Positions 9,411 to 18,715 of a DNA stretch of 64,000 nucleotides are shown in pieces. Source of the stretch: Prevotella sp. UBA5387 (GTDB lineage: Bacteria > Bacteroidota > Bacteroidia > Bacteroidales > Bacteroidaceae); contig DHOP01000010.1 in assembly GCA_002407775.1 (NCBI GenBank), positions 1-64,000 on the forward strand, written 5' to 3'. The notes under the pieces were generated by a model that did not search any database, had not been told where the DNA came from, and was given only the letters and a program-made list of their open reading frames with translations. The position numbers and the translations under genes are program-made. How positions within the stretch are numbered: position 1 is the stretch's first letter; every line of letters begins with the position of its first letter.

Positions 9411-10724
9411 ATGGAAAATGACAGTCTTTTATATAGAATCAAACAGGGCATCAATGATACCTGTTACATCTGGGCTAAGGAACTACGCAGCACAGTGACC
9501 GATGAAGGTGTGCTTATCTTCTGTATCCTTGTACCCCTCCTCTACCCACTACTCTATTCATGGGCCTATAACAATGAGGTGGTTAGAGAAGTGCCAGTGT
9601 CCATCGTTGACAAGTCGCATTCAACCTCATCAAGGGAATTTATTCGTAACGTAGATGCGAGTCCCGATACTCGAGTCGCTTATTACTGCAACTCACTAGA
9701 AGAGGCTCAGGGACTCACAGCTAAACAACAGGTAAATGGAACAATCTATTTCCCTGCCGATTTCAACAAACTTCTCAATCGCGGAGAGCAGGCCACTGTG
9801 AACGTCTATACCGACATGAGCCTAATGCTCACCTATAAGGCTATCTATCAAACCACCCAAGCTGTGAGCGCGGGAATGAATTCCAAGATACAGATAACGC
9901 TTGGCGGTGGAATGACCGATCGAGAAGATGAGGTGGTCACACAACCTTTAGCATTTGAAGAGGTTCCAATCTTCAACACAACAGGTGGCTATGGCAACGC
10001 CATTCTGCCCGGAGTACTCATGCTTATTCTGCAACAGACATTGCTCTTAGGTATTGGTCTTGCCGCTGGAACGGCTAGAGAAAACAATCGTTACCAAGAC
10101 CTCGTGCCTATTTCCAAGCACTATAACGGCATTTTCCGAATTGTACTGGGCAAATCGTTGAGCTATTTTATGCTCTATGCCATCATGGGTGCCTACCTCG
10201 CATTGGTCGTTCCGCATATGTTTAACTATATATCCTTGGTGTCTGCAGAGACTATTCTCGGATTACTTTTGCCATATATCCTCTCTTGTATTTTCTTTGG
10301 TATGACACTCTCCTGTCTGGTTAGGTATCGCGAAAACGTAATGCTCCTGGTGGTGTTCACCTCTGTTCCCTTCCTCTTTCTTACAGGAATAAGCTGGCCA
10401 CAGTCCAACATCCCAGGCTTTTGGCAGGGCATAGCATCGCTTATCCCGTCCACTTTCGGGATCCGCGGTTTCCTAAGGATATCATCAATGGGAGCAAGTT
10501 TGTCCGATATTCGGGTGGAATATCAGGCACTTTGGATACAAGTTTTTGTCTATTTTATTACGGCTTGCTTGGTATATCGCTACCAAATCAACACTACAAG
10601 AAAGCGTGCTTTCAATCAAATGCAGATGGTGAAGGAGAAGGCAATCGCTGCCAAGGCAAAAAAATTACAAGAGTATGAGGCAAAGTCTGTATTACAATCG
10701 AATACAGAAAACGCAACTAATTAA
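9411..10724 (+). CDS. ABC-2 type permease (second of two)
   Basis: This 437-residue homologue of the preceding gene has the same plan: N-terminal helix (VLIFCILVPLLYPLLYSWAY), periplasmic loop with VPVSIVDKSHSTSSREF, and C-terminal helices from about residue 195. A Lys/Ala-rich cytoplasmic tail (about residues 400-437) ends the protein. The ATG at 9411 directly follows the upstream stop; an ATG at 9393 in the same frame is possible but would overlap it. The last codon overlaps the last codon of topB on the other strand by 4 nt, so the two operons converge with no gap and no visible terminator. Confidence 0.85.
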   Translation: MENDSLLYRIKQGINDTCYIWAKELRSTVTDEGVLIFCILVPLLYPLLYSWAYNNEVVREVPVSIVDKSHSTSSREFIRNVDASPDTRVAYYCNSLEEAQGLTAKQQVNGTIYFPADFNKLLNRGEQATVNVYTDMSLMLTYKAIYQTTQAVSAGMNSKIQITLGGGMTDREDEVVTQPLAFEEVPIFNTTGGYGNAILPGVLMLILQQTLLLGIGLAAGTARENNRYQDLVPISKHYNGIFRIVLGKSLSYFMLYAIMGAYLALVVPHMFNYISLVSAETILGLLLPYILSCIFFGMTLSCLVRYRENVMLLVVFTSVPFLFLTGISWPQSNIPGFWQGIASLIPSTFGIRGFLRISSMGASLSDIRVEYQALWIQVFVYFITACLVYRYQINTTRKRAFNQMQMVKEKAIAAKAKKLQEYEAKSVLQSNTENATN

Positions 10725-12808
10725 AAAGGAATACGGAAGTCGCAGCCTTCTTGCCAACGCGAACAGCCCCATGCCGACTTTCCTTTGATGACGTGTCCTT
10801 GATGACAGACAGGACAAATATCGCCCTCCTTAACACTTAAGGCATTCGTAGTCGTAGCCAATGCAAGCTGTGGTGCTTCTACTTTTTTCGTCTTAGCGGG
10901 TCGTTTATTGGGTGCTTTCTTGGTAGTTTTACTCGTTCCTCCAGCGGTGGGAGCAGTTCCTTTAGGATTTGATTGAGGTGCACCACCCTCGATTTGACGG
11001 TTGCTATTGTCATGCATCACATCCTGCACAATTTGTGTCACCTGTGCTTTCAACTCGTCAAGAAACTGTGAAGGACTATATTTATGGTGCTCGATATCAC
11101 GCAATTTCTTTTCCCAGATACCTGTCAACTCGACGCTGGTGAGTAACCGTTCGTGTATGGTGTCAATCAATTGTATGCCTGTTGGCGTAGCCACAAGGTT
11201 TTTGCGCTCACGCCTTACATAATGCCTCTTAAAGAGAGTCTCGATGATTCCGGCTCTTGATGAAGGTCGACCAATTCCGTTTTCCTTCATGGCCGCACGC
11301 AGTTCATCATCGTCAACTAATTTGCCAGCAGTCTCCATGGCACGCAGAAGAGTTGCCTCGGTATAATGTTTTGGTGCTTGTGTCTGCTTCTCGGTCAAAG
11401 TTGGTTGGTGCGGTCCCTGTTCTCCCTTTACAAATGTGGGCAGAGTACGCTCTTCGTCAGTCTTGTCTTCAGCCAAGTCTTCCTGTTGTTCGTCCTTGGT
11501 ATATACCGCCCTCCATCCCGGATCGAGTATCTCCTTACCCGTCGTCTTAAACTCCACAGCATCCACTTTGCCCATCACAGTTGTTGTGGAAAACTGACAA
11601 TCGGGATAGAATGCTGCTATAAATCGACGAGCGATAAGGTCGAAGACCTTTTGTTCCGCATCACTTAGTCCACTTGGTCGCTCCCCCGTGGGTATGATGG
11701 CATGGTGGTCTGTCACCTTCGATGTATCGAACACACGCTTAGATTTGGGAAGTTTTGGACTCTTCGTAGCAAGTGTTTTGACAATGGAGAGATAAGGCTT
11801 CTGCCCTGCCAACATCACTTGGCTCACACCATTGAGTATGTCTGTACACTTGGGATAGATATCATCTGAAAGATATTGCGTGTCCACACGCGGATAAGTG
11901 GTGAGCTTCTTTTCGTATAAACCTTGTATCAAGTTAAGTGTCATGTCGGCAGAGAAACCGAATTTACGGTTGCAATCCACCTGTAAGGATGTCAAGTCGT
12001 AGAGCTGTCGAGGCTGTTCCTTGCCTTGCTTTTTCTGCACTTGGGTAACCTCAAATGGTTTTCCCTCAATACTTCCAAAGTCTTTCTCGCCCTCTTCTTT
12101 GCTTAAATATTTGCCCGAAGTGGCTGTAAAAAGAGTGTCTCTGTATATAGTCGACAGCACCCAATAGGGCTCTGGCTTGAAAGCATCTATCTCTTTCTGC
12201 CGATTCACGATAAGTGCCAGCGTTGGAGTCTGTACCCTCCCCACTGATAACACTTGGTGATTACGTCCATACATCAGCGTATAGAGGCGTGTGCAGTTCA
12301 TACCTAAAAGCCAGTCGCCAATGGCACGACTTAATCCTGCCATATAAAGGGTCTCGTAATCCTTTTGGTCTTTCAGTGTCTTGAAACCCTCGCGAATAGC
12401 CTCATCGGTCATTGATGAAATCCAAAGTCGTTTTACCGGGCATTTCACACCAGCCAATTGCATGACCCATCGCTGTATCAATTCGCCCTCTTGACCGGCA
12501 TCACCACAGTTCACTATCTCGTCTGCATTGCTATATAGCTGTTTGATTGTACCAAATTGCTTGGCTATTCCTTGGTCTGGAATAAGCTTTATGCCAAACC
12601 GCTGTGGTATCATAGGTAGTGCTGCAAGTGTCCAAAATTTCCAGTTGGACATGTAATCATTAGGTTCCTTCAACTCACACAGGTGACCGAAGGTCCATGT
12701 TACTTGGTATCCATTGCCTTCCATGTAGCCGTCCTTGGACGTATTGGCACCAAGGATACGGGCAATGTCTCGTGCCACACTGGGTTTCTCAGCAATGCAT
12801 ACTATCAT
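10721..12808 (-). CDS. topB: DNA topoisomerase III
   Basis: This 695-residue type IA topoisomerase relaxes or decatenates DNA by cutting one strand. The Toprim domain is at the N-terminus (MIVCIAEKPSVARDIA; acidic cluster NCGDAGQEGELI near residue 104). The active-site tyrosine lies in the conserved LTTYPRVDTQYLSDD. LSVGRVQTPTLALIV and ENGIGRPSSRA are further family motifs. The C-terminus has a Lys/Pro/Thr-rich linker (about 600-650) and one zinc-type module with CPVCHQGH and GCSRWQEGC. Length fits the family. A leftward TAACTTTG box at 12831-12838 provides the promoter, divergent from lutA. Confidence 0.93.
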   Translation of the reverse strand: MIVCIAEKPSVARDIARILGANTSKDGYMEGNGYQVTWTFGHLCELKEPNDYMSNWKFWTLAALPMIPQRFGIKLIPDQGIAKQFGTIKQLYSNADEIVNCGDAGQEGELIQRWVMQLAGVKCPVKRLWISSMTDEAIREGFKTLKDQKDYETLYMAGLSRAIGDWLLGMNCTRLYTLMYGRNHQVLSVGRVQTPTLALIVNRQKEIDAFKPEPYWVLSTIYRDTLFTATSGKYLSKEEGEKDFGSIEGKPFEVTQVQKKQGKEQPRQLYDLTSLQVDCNRKFGFSADMTLNLIQGLYEKKLTTYPRVDTQYLSDDIYPKCTDILNGVSQVMLAGQKPYLSIVKTLATKSPKLPKSKRVFDTSKVTDHHAIIPTGERPSGLSDAEQKVFDLIARRFIAAFYPDCQFSTTTVMGKVDAVEFKTTGKEILDPGWRAVYTKDEQQEDLAEDKTDEERTLPTFVKGEQGPHQPTLTEKQTQAPKHYTEATLLRAMETAGKLVDDDELRAAMKENGIGRPSSRAGIIETLFKRHYVRRERKNLVATPTGIQLIDTIHERLLTSVELTGIWEKKLRDIEHHKYSPSQFLDELKAQVTQIVQDVMHDNSNRQIEGGAPQSNPKGTAPTAGGTSKTTKKAPNKRPAKTKKVEAPQLALATTTNALSVKEGDICPVCHQGHVIKGKSAWGCSRWQEGCDFRIPF

Positions 12809-12830
12809 AGTCTTAAATTCACTTGAGACG

Positions 12831-12838
12831 CAAAGTTA
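12831..12838 (-). promoter_or_regulatory. -7 box TAACTTTG for topB
   Basis: On the minus strand the bases read TAACTTTGCG, fitting TAnnTTTG, 23 nt upstream of the topB ATG. Confidence 0.5.
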
Positions 12839-12892
12839 CTAAAAAGTTTAGTTAAAGATGTGCAATTAGATTAGCTCTTGACGCTTTTTTCT

Positions 12893-12900
12893 TATTTTTG
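12893..12900 (+). promoter_or_regulatory. -7 box TATTTTTG for lutABC
   Basis: TATTTTTG fits TAnnTTTG and lies 23 nt before the lutA ATG. No clear -33 TTTG is present at the usual distance, so activation by a regulator is possible. Confidence 0.5.
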
Positions 12901-12923
12901 TTTTAAATTTTGAACTTGAATCT

Positions 12924-13667
12924 ATGAAGATCGGATTATTCATCCCTTGCTATGTCGATGCCGTTTATCCAGAGGCAGGCATCGCAACCTATAAACTACT
13001 TAAACATCTCGGACTTGAAGTGGAATATCCCGAACGACAAACTTGTTGCGGGCAGCCCATGGCCAATGCTGGTTTCGAAGACATGGCCACACCACTCGCC
13101 CGTAAGTTCAATGATCTCTTCTCACCATACGATTATGTGGTCATGCCATCGGCATCATGTGCTGCCTTCGTGCGTAACTTTCACCCACGGCTACTCAAGG
13201 GTGAGGACCATGTCTGCACGGTTCCCGAACGAGCTATGGATATCGTAGAGTTTCTTCATGACGTGATCAAGGTGAAAAGTCTTCCAGGAGATTTCCCCCA
13301 TATTGTCAGCGTACATAACAGTTGCCATGGCGTTCGCGAGATAGGCTTGTCGGCTCCATCCGAACGGCACATGCCCCCCTATAATAAGATAATCGACCTG
13401 CTTCAGCTCAAGCAAGGCATCACTATCAGACAACCCGAACGTCCAGATGAATGTTGCGGATTCGGAGGAATGTTTGCAGTTGAAGAGCCTGACGTTTCGG
13501 TTCGCATGGGCGAAGACAAACTAGAGAGACATATCGCTACTGGCGCAGAGTATATCACTGGTGCAGATTCCTCGTGTCTCATGCACATGCAGGGCATATC
13601 CAAGCGTCAGCAACAGCCCATCAAGTTTATCCATGTGGCACAGATTTTAGCGGCTGGCATAGACTGA
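12924..13667 (+). CDS. lutA: L-lactate oxidation complex subunit LutA
   Basis: This 247-residue cytoplasmic Fe-S oxidoreductase of the LutABC (YkgEFG) system oxidises L-lactate to pyruvate. It carries the two cysteine-rich CCG domains of the family: QTCCGQPMANAGF (about residue 41) with the later SASC, and ECCGFGGMFAVEEPD (about residue 176) preceded by HNSCHGVREIG. Those cysteines are the expected cluster or substrate ligands. Length matches LutA. It is the first gene of a three-gene operon, with lutB starting 29 nt after its stop. Confidence 0.92.
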   Translation: MKIGLFIPCYVDAVYPEAGIATYKLLKHLGLEVEYPERQTCCGQPMANAGFEDMATPLARKFNDLFSPYDYVVMPSASCAAFVRNFHPRLLKGEDHVCTVPERAMDIVEFLHDVIKVKSLPGDFPHIVSVHNSCHGVREIGLSAPSERHMPPYNKIIDLLQLKQGITIRQPERPDECCGFGGMFAVEEPDVSVRMGEDKLERHIATGAEYITGADSSCLMHMQGISKRQQQPIKFIHVAQILAAGID

Positions 13668-13696
13668 TTCTATCAAAGACTAAACAAAAAATCAAT

Positions 13697-15070
13697 ATGA
13701 GCACCATACATTCGCAACGGGCACACGAAGTGCTTCAAGATAAAGAAAAGGTCTCACGCCACGACCAAACCTTTTGGTCGGTGCGCGAAAAGCGAGATAC
13801 CATGGCATCGGCCGTACCCGAATGGGAACAGCTACGAGATCTCGCCTCCGCCATTAAACGCCATACCATCACGCATCTGGCTGACTATTTGGAACAGTTT
13901 ACTCAACAGTTGGAAAGTCGAGGAGTAATAGTTCATTGGGCAAATGATGCCCAAGAACTTAACGAGATGGTCTATGGCATCCTCGAAACCCATAAGGTCA
14001 CGAAGATGGTCAAGTCAAAGTCGATGCTTACAGAGGAGTGTCACCTCAATGAATATCTCATTGCGCGTGGCATCGATGTGGTCGAGACCGACCTTGGCGA
14101 GCGCATTCTGCAACTCATGCACAGTGCTCCTGCACACATAGTCATGCCAGCTATCCACATCACACGCGAACAGGTGGGACAACTGTTTGAAGAAAAAGAC
14201 ATCTCAAAAGAACAAGGCAACTACGACCCAACATACCTCACTCAGTGTGCGCGCCAAAGCCTTCGACATGAGTTCATGGAGGCTGGAGCAGGCTTAACTG
14301 GTTGCAACTTCGGCGTAGCCAAGACAGGTGACGTTGTGGTTTGCACCAATGAGGGCAATGCCGACATGTCAACGTCAGTGCCAAAGCTGCATATTGTGAC
14401 CATGGGCATAGAGAAATTGGTGCCCGACTATAAGAGTTTAGCCGTCTTTCAGCGACTCCTCTGCCGCAGCGCCACAGGTCAACCTACGACAACTTACACC
14501 TCCCACTTCCGCCAAGCACGTCCAGGGGCAGAGATGCATGTGGTCCTATTGGACAATGATCGCAGCGAGATGATGACCAATACACAGCATTGGGAGACCT
14601 TGAAATGCATACGATGCGGGGCATGTATGAACACTTGTCCTGTCTATAGACGGTCCACTGGAGCAAGCTACACCTACTTCATTCCTGGCCCGATCGGAGT
14701 GGACCTCGGTATGCTTCACGACCCAAAGCGCTACAGCGACAACGTATCTGCCTGCTCACTTTGCATGAGCTGTGATGAGGTTTGTCCCGTAGAACTTAAG
14801 CCCGGCTCGCAGATCTACGATTGGCGACAGAGCTTAGATTCCATCGGCAGTGCTGACCCAATGAAAAAAGTGATGTCTCAAGGCATGCGCTTCTTGTTTA
14901 ATAATCCCTCCGTATATACTTCGGCCCTGCGCTTTGCACCCTTGGCTAACATTGTGCCAGATGCTATGACCCGCTCACGCAAGCTCAATGCATGGAGCGT
15001 TGGACACACCATGCCTCAATTTGCCAAGCCATCATTCCATCAATGGTGGAAAAAACAAAACAAAAAGTAA
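13697..15070 (+). CDS. lutB: L-lactate oxidation complex subunit LutB
   Basis: This 457-residue subunit has an N-terminal LUD domain (about residues 60-290, with GLTGCNFGVAKTGDVVV) and a C-terminal ferredoxin-like segment with two CxxCxxC motifs, KCIRCGACMNTCPVY and CSLCMSCDEVCPV, that should hold two [4Fe-4S] clusters. The start at 13697 (MSTIHSQRAH) was chosen because a longer frame from 13574 overlaps lutA and lacks family similarity. Acts with LutA and LutC in the cytoplasm. Confidence 0.93.
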   Translation: MSTIHSQRAHEVLQDKEKVSRHDQTFWSVREKRDTMASAVPEWEQLRDLASAIKRHTITHLADYLEQFTQQLESRGVIVHWANDAQELNEMVYGILETHKVTKMVKSKSMLTEECHLNEYLIARGIDVVETDLGERILQLMHSAPAHIVMPAIHITREQVGQLFEEKDISKEQGNYDPTYLTQCARQSLRHEFMEAGAGLTGCNFGVAKTGDVVVCTNEGNADMSTSVPKLHIVTMGIEKLVPDYKSLAVFQRLLCRSATGQPTTTYTSHFRQARPGAEMHVVLLDNDRSEMMTNTQHWETLKCIRCGACMNTCPVYRRSTGASYTYFIPGPIGVDLGMLHDPKRYSDNVSACSLCMSCDEVCPVELKPGSQIYDWRQSLDSIGSADPMKKVMSQGMRFLFNNPSVYTSALRFAPLANIVPDAMTRSRKLNAWSVGHTMPQFAKPSFHQWWKKQNKK

Positions 15071-15083
15071 GCTCTGACACGAT

Positions 15084-15665
15084 ATGAAAAAAGAAGATTT
15101 ATTGCAGAAGCTCCGTCAAAACACTAAGGAGCAATATGACATGCCTGATATAAATATTCAGGGTCTTACTTATCCTGACCTATTCGTCCAGTTCAAAGAA
15201 ATGACCGAAACCGTTGGTGGAAAGGTTGTTTCAGCTAGAAAGACTGACGATATCAACCAGCTCATTCGCAACCTTTATCCAGAAGCTAAGACGTTTGCTT
15301 CTAGCTTACCTTACATTAGCATTGCACAGAAAAACCCAGACACAGTAACTGATGCTACTGATCTCAACGGCACCGATGTTGGCATTGTAGAAGGAAGATT
15401 GGGTGTTGCTGAGAATGGCTGCATCTGGATACCACAGACCATGAAAGAGAAGGCAGTGTGCTTTATCTCTGAATACCTTGTCATCATCATCTATAGGCAA
15501 AATCTCGTGAACAACATGCATGAGGCTTATGCCCGAATTGACATGGATGAGCAATACAATTTCGGAACCTTTATCAGCGGTCCCTCAAAGACTGCAGACA
15601 TAGAACAAGCTCTTGTCATGGGTGCCCAAGCTGCTCGTGGCGTTACCGTGATTGTTCTGGAATGA
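15084..15665 (+). CDS. lutC: L-lactate oxidation complex subunit LutC
   Basis: This 193-residue single-domain LUD protein is the third component of lactate oxidation. Characteristic parts are TDLNGTDVGIVEGRLGVAEN, where the GVAENG region aligns with GVAKTG of LutB, and the C-terminal FISGPSKTADIEQALVMG. It begins 13 nt after lutB and is followed by a strong hairpin terminator. Confidence 0.9.
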   Translation: MKKEDLLQKLRQNTKEQYDMPDINIQGLTYPDLFVQFKEMTETVGGKVVSARKTDDINQLIRNLYPEAKTFASSLPYISIAQKNPDTVTDATDLNGTDVGIVEGRLGVAENGCIWIPQTMKEKAVCFISEYLVIIIYRQNLVNNMHEAYARIDMDEQYNFGTFISGPSKTADIEQALVMGAQAARGVTVIVLE

Positions 15666-15688
15666 CACAACGAAACTTGTAAGTTTAT

Positions 15689-15740
15689 AGCTTCGCCCTG
15701 CTACACACATGAATTCATAGTGTGAAAGCAGGGCGAAGCT
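15689..15740 (+). terminator. Rho-independent terminator of lutABC
   Basis: AGCTTCGCCCTGCT (15689-15702) pairs perfectly with AGCAGGGCGAAGCT (15727-15740), followed by TTTTGTA. The loop contains a second small stem around ATGAATTCAT. This is one of the strongest terminators in the window. Confidence 0.85.
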
Positions 15741-15959
15741 TTTGTATTACTGGAATTATTCTATTGAGGAAAGGCCCTTTTTCTTCTCCACGAAAAAAAA
15801 ATTTAATCTTTCAAATAGTTTTATGCAATTTGTCAATATTATTCTTGATAATTACCATTTTAGCGCAAAGATTACCCTCTTGTTCGTATCTCAGAAAGGC
15901 ATAAAGCACTGCGTTTCATATATCAATCATCAAAGTTCTAACCATTGATTCGAGAAGAT

Positions 15960-16075
15960 TCTGCGATTGATGCTTAATGGCGACGCGACACCATAGTAAA
16001 CGCACTGCGATTAGTATCGAAACGCAACGCGTTTACAGCCTAATCGCACTGCCAAAGGGCACGAATCGCGTGTCA
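15960..16075. repeat. Palindromic intergenic repeat island, copy A2
   Basis: This island contains CTGCGATTGATGC, CACTGCGATTAGTATCG and the reverse word CCTAATCGCACTGCC. TGCGATTAG (16006-16014) pairs with CTAATCGCA (16040-16048) around an inner AAACGCAACGCGTTT palindrome. It fills the gap between the lutABC terminator and the end of the minus-strand sugar operon. Between 15741 and 15960 nothing else is recognisable. Confidence 0.75.
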
Positions 16076-16108
16076 GAAAATAATACTTCAAATTAGAAAA
16101 ATAAAGTT

Positions 16109-17281
16109 TCAACTTTCAGGATGAAAGCTGTTAAGACATTGACACACTTTTTGCACCTCTTCATCAGTCATTGTCTGATTACAGGGAATACTGAGCTCAC
16201 AACGATGAATATCCTCGGTAATAGGAAGTTGCATGTCGTTCCACGAAGCGAAACAGACTTGTTTGTGCGGTGGAATGGGATAATGGATCATTGTAGCTAT
16301 GCCTTGCTGACGCAGGTATTCCTGTAGTTGGTCGCGATATCGAGTGAGAACGGGGAAAATATGGTACACGCAAGCCTCATCTCGGCAACTTTCGTCTGAT
16401 GCTAATGGTTGCGCTGTCTGCCACTCGCTGAGCCCTGATAGCAAAAGTTCAGGGTTATCAATGTTGCTGTAATAATAGTTTGCAATCTGCTTCCTACGTC
16501 TATTGTCTGCATCAAGATATCTCAATTTGACACTTAGCACAGCGGCTTGAAGTTCATCGATCCTACTGTTCCGACCACGATAAGGAAACACATATTTTTC
16601 ACTCGATCCGTAGTTGCCAAGCGTACACACAGTAGCAGCCAATTGTTCATCATCAGTTGTTACAGCGCCGGCATCACCAAGGGCTCCCAGATTCTTGCCA
16701 GGATAAAAAGAATGTGCAGCTGCATGTCCTAGTGAACCTGTACGACGACCAGCCTTACCACCCATGAAGGCATCAAGGGTACAACCATGTGCCTGCGCAT
16801 TATCCTCAATAAGGCGAAGATGCCAACGGTCGCAGATGTCCTGAATGCCAGGTGTCCATGCGTTGCGTCCATAAAGATGGACTAATAAGATAGCACGTGT
16901 CCGAGGTGTGATGGAATCCTCAATGCGCGTCTCATCGAGTTGCAAAGTACTTGTCCATGGCTCAACAAGGACAGGTTTCAATCCATTCTCAGTAATGGAA
17001 AGGATGGAAGCGATATAAGTGTTGGCAGGTACGATGACCTCATCGCCGTCATGCAGCACACCCATCTCCTTGTAAGCTCGGAAGATTAGTGTAAGAGCAT
17101 CGAGTCCATTGCCACAACTAACGCAGTGCTGAGTACCAATATAGGCTGCATAGTCGGCCTCAAACCGTTCTGTCATCGCGCCCTTTAAGTACCAACCACT
17201 ATCCACCACATTAGCAATAGCATCCATGATTTCATCACGGTGCATGGCATTGATTCGTTTAAGATTCAGATAGTCGATCAT
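16109..17281 (-). CDS. DegT/DnrJ/EryC1-family sugar aminotransferase
   Basis: This 390-residue PLP enzyme transfers an amino group to a nucleotide-linked keto sugar. The PLP lysine is K196 in HSFYPGKNLGALGD. SCGNGLDALTLIFRA, PANTYIASILSI and NSRIDELQAAVLSVKL are family motifs. The ATG at 17281 was chosen (MIDYLNLKRIN); a longer frame runs into the upstream gene. Together with the cupin isomerase and acyltransferase upstream, it resembles the FdtA/FdtB/FdtC pathway to dTDP-3-acetamido-3,6-dideoxyhexose, in which FdtB is of this family. The sugar made is an inference. It is the last gene of a seven-gene minus-strand cluster. Confidence 0.88.
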   Translation of the reverse strand: MIDYLNLKRINAMHRDEIMDAIANVVDSGWYLKGAMTERFEADYAAYIGTQHCVSCGNGLDALTLIFRAYKEMGVLHDGDEVIVPANTYIASILSITENGLKPVLVEPWTSTLQLDETRIEDSITPRTRAILLVHLYGRNAWTPGIQDICDRWHLRLIEDNAQAHGCTLDAFMGGKAGRRTGSLGHAAAHSFYPGKNLGALGDAGAVTTDDEQLAATVCTLGNYGSSEKYVFPYRGRNSRIDELQAAVLSVKLRYLDADNRRRKQIANYYYSNIDNPELLLSGLSEWQTAQPLASDESCRDEACVYHIFPVLTRYRDQLQEYLRQQGIATMIHYPIPPHKQVCFASWNDMQLPITEDIHRCELSIPCNQTMTDEEVQKVCQCLNSFHPES

Positions 17282-17307
17282 TCTTTTGTGAGTGTTAACG
17301 GCATGGT

Positions 17308-18246
17308 TTATAAGTCGTACTCGTACCAATCATAGCAGACGGCACGTCCGCCAAAGCCTTCTTTTTGGAATATCAGACTACGATCAAGGTCATGTCCGTC
17401 ACCATTGCTCGACTTCCCAAAGTCGAAATACGGCACATCTGCATATCGATCGTGTAGTAAACTGTCAAAAAGAACATCAAGGGCACCCATCGATTTACCC
17501 TCATTTGATGCAGAGATGTACTGGGTATGAACGACTTGTGGCGTTTCGTAAATAAGGGTTCCACCTAATGGCTTATCATCTTTCATCGCCAAATATAGAT
17601 GAATTTGATCGGGGAAACGTGCCTTGAGTAGTTGTATTTCGGATAAAGTGTGTACAGGATGGGCGGAATATTTTCTATCCAGATTGTCTTCAAGGATATG
17701 CCAAAAGGCAGGAAGGTCATTGCTCTCACAAACCGTTAGCCCCTGCACCTTGGCCTTCCTAATCCCACTCTTGCGAGACTCGGTGAAGCGAAGACGTTGA
17801 TTACACAAGGTTGTCGCTACATGGCGAACTGAAAGTCGAGCATCACAGACATTAGTCAGCGCGTACAAATCCTCCTCTGAGGGAAGGCGATGATAAATCC
17901 ATGGAGTTGGCTTGTAGATTACTCGAACAAATCCTTGTAGGCGCAGGCAGGCATTGACAGCCGCAAAAATATCACAAACCGCAGCAACTGTAGCCTTTTG
18001 ATTAGTGAGGAGACCTCCGTAAGTGAGTCCTTGATGTGACCAAAGCACCTTGCCATCAACGTTGGCTGGTAATAGAGCGAATAGATGTCCATGCCGAAAG
18101 ATCATCAGCGAATGATCGTGGAAGCGGTCACTATGGTAATCCATATATTCTCGGAGAAATAAAAACGTGCCTTGCTTCGTGGAACCAACAAATTTATTCC
18201 AAGCCTCAGCATCCTCCGCACCATATCGTCTTACCTCCCAGTCCAT
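17308..18246 (-). CDS. GNAT / FemAB-like acyltransferase
   Basis: This 312-residue cytoplasmic protein is of the large GNAT/BioF2-like class. The first half holds a GNAT-like fold (about 1-150) and the second half a further one with KAKVQGLTVCESNDLPAF and the characteristic HTQYISASNEGKSMGALDVLFDS ending in DFGKSSNGDG. By position between the sugar isomerase-like and sugar aminotransferase genes it is a good candidate for acylating the amino sugar, replacing the left-handed-helix acetyltransferase FdtC of the classical pathway. That assignment is inferred from context only. Confidence 0.72.
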   Translation of the reverse strand: MDWEVRRYGAEDAEAWNKFVGSTKQGTFLFLREYMDYHSDRFHDHSLMIFRHGHLFALLPANVDGKVLWSHQGLTYGGLLTNQKATVAAVCDIFAAVNACLRLQGFVRVIYKPTPWIYHRLPSEEDLYALTNVCDARLSVRHVATTLCNQRLRFTESRKSGIRKAKVQGLTVCESNDLPAFWHILEDNLDRKYSAHPVHTLSEIQLLKARFPDQIHLYLAMKDDKPLGGTLIYETPQVVHTQYISASNEGKSMGALDVLFDSLLHDRYADVPYFDFGKSSNGDGHDLDRSLIFQKEGFGGRAVCYDWYEYDL

Positions 18247-18256
18247 TGAACAATTA

Positions 18257-18667
18257 TTATGGGTTCTGTATAATTTCTCTTACATAATCGCTATATTCAC
18301 GGATATAGTCGTCTTCATCAAAAGGGTCTTCAGCCAACACTAGACATACCGCACCAGAAGAAAAGTCTTCCAATGTGCGCCATACCTTGGTCTCTACCAA
18401 TAGCCCTTGATAAGGGTGATTGAGAAGAAATGATTGCTTTTCGTGAGTATTATCCAACGTAACCGTGAACGAGCCGCTGACTGCGACGATATATTCACGG
18501 CAATGACGATGTGCATGTCCGCCTCTATGCTCGCCTGAAGGGACGTCATATACCCAATACACTCGGCTGATATCAAAGGGCACTTGTTGTCCTTGCTCCG
18601 CAACCGTGAGGTTCCCACGTGGATCTATAATTTTGGGTAGTTCTATGATTTCACCTAGCTTGGTCAT
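18257..18667 (-). CDS. FdtA/QdtA-type sugar 3,4-ketoisomerase (WxcM-like cupin)
   Basis: This 136-residue cupin is of the length and pattern of dTDP-4-oxo-6-deoxyglucose 3,4-ketoisomerases: KIIDPRGNLTVAEQ at the N-terminus, RVYWVYDVPSGEHRGGHAHR and a later VSGSFTVTLDN. The two histidines of RGGHAHR correspond to the catalytic site of the family. It would produce the 3-keto sugar used by the aminotransferase two genes downstream. The genes for making the dTDP-4-keto-6-deoxyglucose precursor are not in the window. Confidence 0.85.
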   Translation of the reverse strand: MTKLGEIIELPKIIDPRGNLTVAEQGQQVPFDISRVYWVYDVPSGEHRGGHAHRHCREYIVAVSGSFTVTLDNTHEKQSFLLNHPYQGLLVETKVWRTLEDFSSGAVCLVLAEDPFDEDDYIREYSDYVREIIQNP

Positions 18668-18715
18668 GAGTTTATATAGAGATGTAGTTTGAATATCAGA
18701 AGAAATAATATAGCT

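Noticed and set aside
15722..15948. Two short frames after the lutABC terminator
   Set aside because: They overlap the terminator arm and AT-rich sequence and do not look like proteins.
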